Shown in pieces: positions 1 through 6,109 of a stretch of DNA of 19,613 nucleotides. Below the pieces are notes generated by a model that made no database searches, was not told the DNA's origin, and was given only the letters and a program-made list of their open reading frames with translations. Source of the stretch: Pelagophyceae sp. CCMP2097 (lineage: Eukaryota; Sar; Pelagophyceae); assembly GCA_026770575.1 (NCBI GenBank), contig MU657170.1:503378-522990 (forward strand), in the 5' to 3' direction. The number at the start of each line of letters is the position of its first letter. Within the stretch, counting starts at the first letter, position 1. The position numbers and the translations under genes are program-made.

Positions 1-845
1 AAGGCTCCCCCGTCGCACCGCGGCAGCGCTTTCGCTTCAAACACGACCTATATGGGACCCAGTCGCCGCCGTGGAGCCGCCGGAGGGCGTTCGCCACGAG
101 AGGCCAGTCAGCCGCGATAATGCCACTTCGGCATCCTGAAAATATACTTGATATTACAAGAGCGCGCCGGAGGCACACGGAGGACCCGACTTCGAGCGAA
201 GGATACAGACAAATCCTATTGCAATGCCCACGTAAATAATTAAAATTATTTAACTAATCGCTGAATTTTGCGGCCGACCAGATTCGAACCTGTGACCACC
301 TTCTTCTTCTATGATGATTCCAATGAGGCTCCTGCTCGACCTCCACTCCCAATTTTAGTGACCACATCAACCACCAAAATCGCTGAATCGGCCGAGTTGC
401 TGTCCTTTCCTCCCAAAGGCGGAACCTCACGGATTCGAAGGGCCCTTGCCGTAAACTGACGTTGATTAAGCGGCAAGGATCCTTCGGGTCCTTAAAAATC
501 GCCTTTAAGCAGCTGACATCTTTTTGGTCTTAAAAGTTAAATTTTAGATAACTTTCGATTTTTGCGCTTAAAACTGAGTTTAAAACCCAGCTCACTTAAA
601 ATTTAGATAACTTTCAGCTTAATCACTGCCAGAAGTTTGCAACCAGCTGTCACTGTCGAATTAGATTATCACCGGAAATTATTTAACTTCTTTTTGCCCT
701 TGAATGATGAGTGGCGCCACGCCAGCCACTACCGCGAGGCGCCCTGGAGGCGCTTGTTGGCTAATCATGAACTACCCTTATTTTGGCGAATCTCTGCGAA
801 AGCTTCTTAATTTAGTAGTTAATCAAGTCAAAACCCTCAGTGCCC
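1..845. other. AT-rich intergenic stretch without a supported gene
   Basis: I see no reading frame with coding character here. The stretch is AT-richer than the rest of the window. It holds a short direct repeat (TTTAGATAACTTTC at 543-556 and 602-615). On the minus strand around 275-295 there is a GGTTCGAATC sequence like a tRNA B box, with no matching acceptor stem or A box, so it is at most a tRNA or SINE relic. Confidence 0.5.
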
Positions 846-978
846 AAAAATTAAAAGTCGATAAAGGCGCCAAGGACAGTGCGTACAACTTGGACAGTCG
901 TGATGGGGCACCGTGCCCGATCGCGACTGTCCAAGTTGTACGACCTTTCCTTGCTTCCTTTAGTGGTTTTTGATTTTT
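846..978. repeat. Imperfect 133-bp foldback (long inverted repeat)
   Basis: The two halves are reverse complements centred near 912. The inner arms are nearly perfect: GTACAACTTGGACAGTCG at 883-900 pairs with 924-941, and GGGCAC/GTGCCC close the centre. The outer arms (846-882 and 942-978) match at about two positions in three by hand count. There is essentially no loop, so a transcript would fold into one long hairpin. No target-site duplication is evident. It may be a decayed foldback MITE or a small-RNA hairpin locus. Confidence 0.7.
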
Positions 979-1114
979 CGCGGTTTGGGAAGTTACTTCT
1001 TCGCGCGCTGGTCTCCGAGGCGGCAACTAGTGCGACTGGAGGGGGCGGCAAGAACGCACGCACGCGATTTCTGTTAGGCGAATTCGACAGTGTGTTCGAA
1101 AGCTGGTTGATCTA

Positions 1115-1310
1115 CTAGGAAGTTCCACCCCCAATTAGAATAATCCCCAATAAGAATCGTTTCTGACCAATCAGGGAGCTTGGAAATATAACATGTTCAG
1201 AAAAATGGAATCCCAATGCTCCGATAGAGCAGAATATGTTCAGAAAAAGGTTGATTCTAATTGGGGGATTTCCAGGAAAGCCGATTCTAATTGGGGGTGG
1301 AACTTCCTAG
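1115..1310. mobile_element. 196-bp MITE with TA target duplication (Tc1/mariner-like)
   Basis: Perfect 27-bp terminal inverted repeats, beginning CTAGGAAGTTCCACCCCCAA, lie at 1115-1141 and 1284-1310. Each outer end is flanked by TA (1113-1114 and 1311-1312), the target duplication expected for Tc1/mariner/pogo-type transposases. Subterminal copies of the AATTGGGGGA-type motif and a repeated ATGTTCAGAAAAA give it internal structure. It has no coding capacity, so it is non-autonomous. The superfamily is inferred only from the TA duplication. Confidence 0.8.
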
Positions 1311-1760
1311 TATACTTCGTCTACTTCGAGGGACGTGCGTACTAACGTGCGTTGCCGCGGTGGTGTTGCATCCCCGGTGAGCGAGGCGTTTGCATGCCGG
1401 ACCCTCCATCGGCACCATGTTCACCCTCCATTCGCACCATGTTCACGACTCGTCGACAGGTCTTCAAAATGGACGCCCGGCCGCCCGCCGCGCCGAAGCC
1501 ATGCTGCGTCTGCGGCGAGGCCGGCGGCAAGCACTGCACCAAGTGCAAGTCGTGCCACTGCTGCTCCAAGGCGTGCCAGCTCGTCGACTGGTACGACCGC
1601 GGCCACAAGGCGTAGTGCAGGCAGATGGCCGCCGACTTCCAAGACCGGCTCCTCGACGCGCTCATACCAGCGAAGAAGCCCAAGGAGGCGTTGCGGTTGC
1701 GGTATATATACCGGGCCCCACAATCACCTCTAAGGATAATGATCCGGTGAATCCCCTTTT

Positions 1761-1844
1761 GCCCCCAGCGGGCCATCGCGGATTAATGGGCCCACGTACA
1801 CAATCACTTGCGAATGGTCTCGGGTTCGATTCCCGCAGGGGGCA
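1761..1844 (+). ncRNA. tRNA-like sequence inside the terminal-repeat element
   Basis: GCCCCC at 1761-1766 can pair with GGGGGC at 1838-1843, leaving A1844 as discriminator. A T-arm (CGGG, loop TTCGATT, CCCG) spans 1821-1835 and matches the Pol III B box GGTTCGATTCC. GGGCC (1770-1774) can pair with GGCCC (1789-1793) as a D-stem. The anticodon arm is not clear and the seventh acceptor pair is mismatched, so I read it as a tRNA-derived (SINE-like) head rather than a working tRNA. Confidence 0.35.
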
Positions 1845-1903
1845 CTCGATTTTGGCGAGTGTTACCCTGGTAAGCCTCCACTCCCCAGCGGCCACGTGTC
1901 CAA

Positions 1904-1966
1904 GACACGCAGTAAGCCCGCCCCGCGGCAACAGGTTCAAGACCTGCAGTAAGGCCGCCACCGGAG
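1904..1966 (+). repeat. Tandem hairpin units with GCAGTAAG(C/G)CCGCC
   Basis: Two adjacent units occur in the inner part of the 447-bp element. Each has a short stem (GTGTC/GACAC, then AGGT/ACCT) followed by GCAGTAAG(C/G)CCGCC. They are only 30-odd bases apart, look like a local duplication, and suggest structured RNA. Confidence 0.4.
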
Positions 1967-2951
1967 CCGGACCAAGGCCCGGTGCATTATCGTATTTTGC
2001 CTTTCTCCACGCTAAACCTCCCGTTCCTACGGTATGCGTGTGGGGGAGCGTTGCGGTATATATACCGGGCCGCACAATCACCTCCAAGGATAATGATCCG
2101 ATGAATCCCCTTTTGCCCCCAGCGGGTCATCACGGGAGGAGCCGGCCATCGTCGAGGACATCTTTTTGGCGGACGGTTCCAAGGCGGCGGCGCTTATATC
2201 GGTTACTCCGACGGAGAAGACGGATGCCACCGCGCCGAGCGACGACGCGCCGGACTGGCGTGGCACGTGCGCCATCTGCCTGGACCTGCTTCCAGTCGAG
2301 CGTGGCCGGCAAACCTTTTACAATTGCTGCTGCAAGCGGATCTGCCTGGAATGCTCCGACAAGTACAAGTACGACACGCGCTGCCCGCTCTGCCGCATGC
2401 ACAAGTGCGAGTCGGCTGCCGAGTCGCTCCGCCTGCTGCAGAAGAATTCGGACAAGGGCAACGCAGAGGCGCAGGCTCAGCTCGCGCACTTGTACCAGAA
2501 TGGCACCATGGGCCTCAAACAGAATTTTAAGCGCGCGGTCCAGCTTTACAAGCTCGCGGCGGCGCAAAGCCACGCACCAGCTTTGTATTCATTGGGACAT
2601 TGCCATGTCGTTGGCGTCGGCGTCGAGATAAACCTCAAGGCCGCCCTGCTCTGGTTTCGACGCGCAGCAGAGCAATGACTTCCGAACGCGCAGTTCATCA
2701 TCGGCTCTGCGTTTTACAGAGGCAGGGGCGTGCCGCAGTCGTACGACGAAGCCGTAGCGTGGTATTGCCTCGCCGCGGCGCAGGGCCAGCCGGCGGCGCT
2801 CTTCTACCTCGGCGTCTGTCACGCAAACGGCCACGGCGCCGAGCGGGGCGACCAACAGGCGCTGCGCCTCTTCAAGCGCGCCGCGGCCAAGGGGGCCGCC
2901 GGCGCCACGGCGGCGGTCGACTTCTTCGAGACGGTCGATGCGACCCATACA

Positions 2952-3027
2952 CCGAGTCGGAAGAAGGTTGTTAATCGGGTGACACCGATCGAGTCGGGCC
3001 GGACTCGGAAGAAGGTTGTTAATCGAG
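2952..3027 (+). repeat. Direct repeat at the tail of the Sel1 pseudogene
   Basis: The 19-mer GGAAGAAGGTTGTTAATCG occurs at 2959-2977 and again at 3007-3025, 48 bp apart, just after the last Sel1-like helix. It adds a repeated RKKVVNRV segment to the reading frame. It probably lies past the original end of the coding region. Confidence 0.6.
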
Positions 3028-3072
3028 TTTTAATCCCTCGAGCCGGCAACGGGCCCCGCAGGCTGGGCGCAT

Positions 3073-3109
3073 GCGGGGACCGCCACGATGCGCTGCGAGG
3101 GGGTCTGTT
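3073..3109 (+). repeat. Dispersed 37-38-bp motif, copy 1
   Basis: GCGGGGACCGCCACGATGCG and the following GAGG...GTCTGTT recur at 4847-4884 with only a few differences, in the same orientation. This copy lies just past the Sel1 pseudogene and is followed by an A-rich stretch, as is copy 2. Confidence 0.6.
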
Positions 3110-3122
3110 TGAACTGCGTTAA

Positions 3123-3340
3123 TGTAGCAAAAAGTAAAAATTCCTTGCCGGCGGGCTGGACGGCGCAGCCGTCGACGAGTCCCACGCTTGAAGCAGCGAG
3201 GGGCTCCCTAGGGGAGCTGTGACGGGCCCGCTGTGAAAAACGGCCAGGTTATCGCGTACGAGCCGCGAGCAGGAGCGATTTGCACTTTGCGGTTCCGAGC
3301 GGGTCTCCCGATGAGGCTGTACGTCTCGGCGTTCAACGAG
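3123..3340. other. Unassigned stretch between pseudogene and MITE
   Basis: A minus-strand frame (about 3345-3210) reads plausibly, with segments such as LNAETYSLIGRPARN, but it has no start, no clear splice sites and no family I recognise. The MITE at 3343 cuts into whatever this was. Confidence 0.3.
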
Positions 3341-3390
3341 TACAGCAGTTCCCTTTTTATTTCCGAAAGTCCAAAACCAAAAGCATCGGC

Positions 3391-3432
3391 CAAAAGCAAA
3401 AGCAAAAGCAAAAGCAAAAGCAAAAGCAAAAG
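3391..3432 (+). repeat. CAAAAG hexamer microsatellite, left arm of hairpin MITE (about 7 units)
   Basis: Seven uninterrupted CAAAAG units form part of the left arm. The mirrored array in the right arm (about 3623-3652) has about five CTTTTG units, so the arms have drifted in copy number since they were identical. Confidence 0.85.
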
Positions 3433-3676
3433 CAAAAAACCAATATCCAAAACCAAAGGCATGTCAAAATCTCAATAAGGCGGATATTTAGGATTTTATC
3501 AAATCTATTTCCAAAATTTTTGAGCACAATTCTCAAAATAAGACTTTTGGGATTTTATTAAATCTTTAAATATCTGCCTTGTTGAGATTTTGACATCTTT
3601 GGTTTTGGATATTGGATTTTTGCTTTTGCTTTTGCTTTTGCTTTTGCTTTTGGCCGATGCTTTGGTTTTGGACTTA

Positions 3677-3911
3677 CAGCACTTTCCGCGTAAAATGAAT
3701 GGGCGCCGATACTTGACTTTCAAAGTATCGGCTCCAGTATCGACCAAAATCTCAAGTATCGGCAAGTCAAATTCGCAATAAGTTTAATTAAAATCCTAAA
3801 TGCCTGCTTATTGAGAATTTGACTTGCTGATACTTGAGATGTTGGTCGATACTTGAGCCGATACTAGAAAGTCAAGTATCGGCGCCCATTCATTTTACGC
3901 GGAAAGTGCTG
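3677..3911. mobile_element. 235-bp nested palindromic MITE with TA duplication
   Basis: The terminal inverted repeats start CAGCACTTTCCGCGTAAAAT and run about 105 bp (3677-3781 against 3807-3911) with few mismatches. They are flanked by TA at 3675-3676 and 3912-3913. The arms contain repeated AAGTATCGGC-like words. It sits in a TA near the right end of the larger hairpin MITE and shares the CAGCA(n)TT(n)CC end motif, so both were probably moved by the same transposase type. It is non-coding. Confidence 0.85.
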
Positions 3912-3938
3912 TACGGAAATAAAGTGGGAACTGCTGTA

Positions 3939-4920
3939 AGGGCTCGCCAACGCTTGGGAAGCAGTGTCAGAGGCTGCCGGACGAGGGTCGTCGAAGATTT
4001 CGATGGCCTTTTGGCTCAACGAGCTGCCTCGTACGTGCGAGGGCATGAGATACGCCAGTGCTCGAACGACGCCGGCGACTTTAGAAGATGACTGTGGGCC
4101 CCTCGCTTGTCGGAGTAGGCCAGTCTTTCACCCTGAAACGATACTACTTCGAACCGACGGTGGACGATGATCTCGTCACGTGAGTCCTTCTACGCGGATG
4201 ACGGAAATGGCACCAATCATGCGCGGGGCGCGAGACGATAGTAGAACTTTAGCCGCCCCTGCGGTGCCTTTCTCGACCCCGGTCTCCGGCACCGTGGACG
4301 GATGCGCCGATAGTGCGTCGCAGCCGCAGCACCCGAGCGACGTGCGGGGCCGCGGCCCCGCGCCGACGCGCCTTTGCCCGAGGTGGACGTCCGAAGCGCC
4401 GGGCAAGGTCAGATAGGTAGGCTTCGGTGACGGATGGAACCTGCGCAGACTCGCACGACCCTCCAATGCCCGGGATGCACTCGAGCGGCCCTGTTCGTTT
4501 CATCGAGTCGACAACCAGGCTCGTCTCTCAGCGGTTCCGCGCGCCCGTTCGTCTTTGGGCTCTCGGCCGACTCGAGGGACCTTGGGGGGTCGCGCCGCCG
4601 AGAAGGCGCGGTCCCCCAAGAGGCCCACACCCGGGTGATTTCGAGCACCGCGGTCATTTTGAACCTCTCGGGGCCACAGCGCTCGGCGAATCCGGCCCAG
4701 AGCTCGGAGCTGCTGCACAGGGTGAGTATACATACGGACCGAAGCCCGAAGAGACGGGCGTAGACCTTGGCCACCCCACGCGGCAAAACGGCGAAAAGGG
4801 TCAAGTGGGTCCGAGTCGCAAGCCTGCAGGCTCTGCCGGGGCAAGGGCGGGGACCGCCACGATGCGCCGCAAGGGAGGTCTGTTGACATCAGAAGCGTGT
4901 GTTTATGTATAACAAAAAAG
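3939..4920. other. Repeat-like region with weak coding traces; no confident gene
   Basis: Several frames stay open on both strands and none is convincing. On the plus strand 3942-4087 reads as a plausible fragment (KISMAFWLNELPRTCEGMRY). A short piece from the ATG at 4088 ends at a GTGAGT donor near 4179, and a CAG/GTGAGTATAC donor lies near 4722. On the minus strand a long open stretch spans 4804-4409. I remember similar text next to many pelagophyte gene ends, which would make it an interspersed repeat, but I cannot check that here. Confidence 0.35.
4847..4884 (+). repeat. Dispersed 37-38-bp motif, copy 2
   Basis: This is the partner of 3073-3109. It lies about 40 bp past the stop of the minus-strand receptor gene and is followed on the plus strand by an A-rich run (AACAAAAAAGTCAAAAAA, 4911-4928). 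It may be a 3'-end element or part of a retro-copied tail. Confidence 0.6.
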
Positions 4921-6109
4921 TCAAAAAAGCCCGCCCGCCTCGCCGGCGTCACCCAGCGGCGCCAGTGTCCTGGCCACGACGAGGGGCGAGAGCGTCTTGG
5001 GATCGGGGCATTCGCTCCAGAGCTGGCGGTCGAGCGAGGGTTGCGAAGTCGGCGATCGGGGTGACGGGGCAGTCGTCGATCGGGGTGACAGGGCAGTCGT
5101 CGAGCGAGGTGACGACAGTGACGCGGGCTGCGACCGCGGCGTGTCCGCCGGCGGCCGCGGCGGCGGCGAGCGCGGTGGCGAACGGTTCGCAGGCGGCGAG
5201 CGGTCCACCGACGGGGCGCGGTCCGGCGACGGCCGCGGCGCATTTGCCAAAGGGGCCAAAGGGGAGACGTCTCTCGGTCGTTGGTGCCTTGGAGGCGGCC
5301 GCCGAGGCGGCGGCGAGAACGCTCTTTGCGGCGGTGAGGCGCGCCACCAAACCGTCGACCGCGGTGTTGGCGGCTCGCTGATCCGCCGCGGCAGGAGCAC
5401 GGGGACGCCAATCGCTAAAGGGCCGGCGTAGAGCGGTCTGTCGTGGCCTTGGTCTGCGACGACGTCGTACGTGCCCGCATCTGCGACCGCATCTGCGACC
5501 GCATCTGCGACGACGTCGTACGTCCCGGACCGTTTCCGCAAAGCGAGGCCGCCGACGAGGGAAGGGCCGTCCACTTCCACTTCCGTGTCCGTGTCCGCCG
5601 CCGCCGCGGCATCCAAAGGCGCCGCGACACGAATGCCGTGGACGCTCGCGTCCAGAGCGGCGTCGAGCGCTTGCATTGCCAAGGAAAAGCCATTCAAACT
5701 CGCGTCCAGCAGACCCGACGCCGTCTGCGCCGCCCGGCTCGTCCGCGGCCGCGGCATGGTTTCGACGCCGCACTCGGCGAGGAACCAGAGCAGGTCCTCC
5801 CTGCGGTGTGTGGAGCCTTCTCCAAGCTCCTCTTTTGACAAAACCTTGACAAAAGTGGGCCGGTCGCCTCGAACGAGGCACCTGCCCGTCTGCGAATCAA
5901 CTCGGGCGACGTCGTGCGGGTCCACAAACGCAAAGTATGGCGACTTTGACGCCAGGAAGACGGCGGACTTCGTCGCCAAAAAGACGCCGGCATTCAAAGT
6001 CGTCGTCGAGGCGTCGTCCGCCGCCTCGGCCACGTCCGCCGAGGCCGCCTCGGCCACGCCCGCCTCTGCCGCGACGTCCGCCCCCGCTCCCTGCTCGACT
6101 AAGCTGACG
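4921..6109 (-). CDS. Exon 15 (rest): variable Ala-rich segment and disordered Pro/Ser/Arg tail of the CHAT protein
   Basis: The same frame continues unbroken to TGA at 4921-4923. First comes an Ala/Val/Asp-rich part, then a possibly folded stretch (SKSPYFAFVDPHDVARVDS; REDLLWFLAECGVETM), then a short internal duplication (TYDVVAD twice, around an ADAVADA array at 5449-5530). A long Pro/Ser/Arg tail with repeated SPRSTT(A) follows. No catalytic family is recognised. The tail is probably disordered and could carry docking or phosphorylation sites. More introns in this exon cannot be excluded. Past the stop the strand reads CTTTTTTGACTTTTTTG, a T-rich 3' end. Confidence 0.55.

Larger units (their letters stand above)
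1688..2134. mobile_element. 447-bp element with direct terminal repeats and 4-bp target duplication
   Basis: Near-identical direct repeats lie at 1688-1781 and 2048-2134, beginning GCGTTGCGG and carrying the palindrome GGTATATATACC and GCCCCCAGCGGG. The element is flanked by GGAG (1684-1687 and 2135-2138). Removing the element plus one GGAG joins AAG GAG to GAG CCG in frame, which marks a real insertion into the MYND-RING gene. The ends are not TG...CA and no protein is encoded, so it resembles a very small TRIM or SINE-like retroelement. An intron is unlikely, since GT/AG boundaries here would not keep the frame. Confidence 0.72.
1469..3122 (+). pseudogene. MYND-RING-Sel1-repeat protein, broken copy
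   Basis: The start chosen is the ATG at 1469. Residues 12-46 form a MYND zinc finger (Cys pairs 12/15 and 23/26, then 32/36 and His46), cut by TAG at 1613-1615 where related proteins have a Gln-Cys pair. The same frame continues to KKPKE at 1687, where a 447-bp element interrupts it. Past the element the frame resumes at EPAIVED, then a RING-type finger (CAIC ... CPLC, about 2268-2395) and Sel1-like helical repeats rich in AAAQ and WYRRAA-type motifs to about 2935. A second stop, TGA at 2676-2678, lies within the Sel1 array and the same frame then runs to TAA at 3122. MYND and RING fingers plus Sel1 repeats usually serve protein binding and ubiquitin transfer; this copy cannot make the full product. 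The last ~60 codons after the Sel1 array are probably non-genic. Confidence 0.8.
3343..3936. mobile_element. Hairpin MITE with TA duplication, interrupted by a second MITE
   Basis: The ends match as inverted repeats: CAGCAGTTCCC, two variable bases, then TTTATTTCCG, flanked by TA at 3341-3342 and 3937-3938. Continuing inward, both arms carry AGTCCAAAACC, GCATCGGCC, an AAAAGC hexamer array and a TCAAAATCTCAA block, so the element is one long palindrome of about 357 bp once the nested insertion (3677-3911 plus one TA) is removed. There is no transposase. CAG ends with TA duplication suggest a pogo/Tc1-mariner parent. Confidence 0.85.

Noticed and set aside
264..300. tRNA gene on the minus strand
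   Set aside because: Only a B-box-like GGTTCGAATC is present. The T-stem has a mismatch and no acceptor partner or A-box was found at a suitable distance.
1662..2087. Minus-strand frame with PLRESNPRPFAS
   Set aside because: RESNPRP-type text is the usual false translation of a tRNA T-arm; it falls in the tRNA-like part of the inserted element.
1701..2138. Spliceosomal intron in the MYND-RING gene (GTATAT donor)
   Set aside because: Using it shifts the frame, whereas removing the element plus one GGAG copy restores it. Direct terminal repeats also mark a mobile element.
3208..3781. Poly-Lys/Ser and poly-Leu frames
   Set aside because: They are the AAAAGC/GCTTTT hexamer arrays of the hairpin MITE read in two directions.
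4500..5411. 303-codon minus-strand frame crossing the receptor stop
   Set aside because: It is another frame of the Pro/Ser/Arg tail and the downstream repeat; the receptor frame has better protein text and connects to CHAT.
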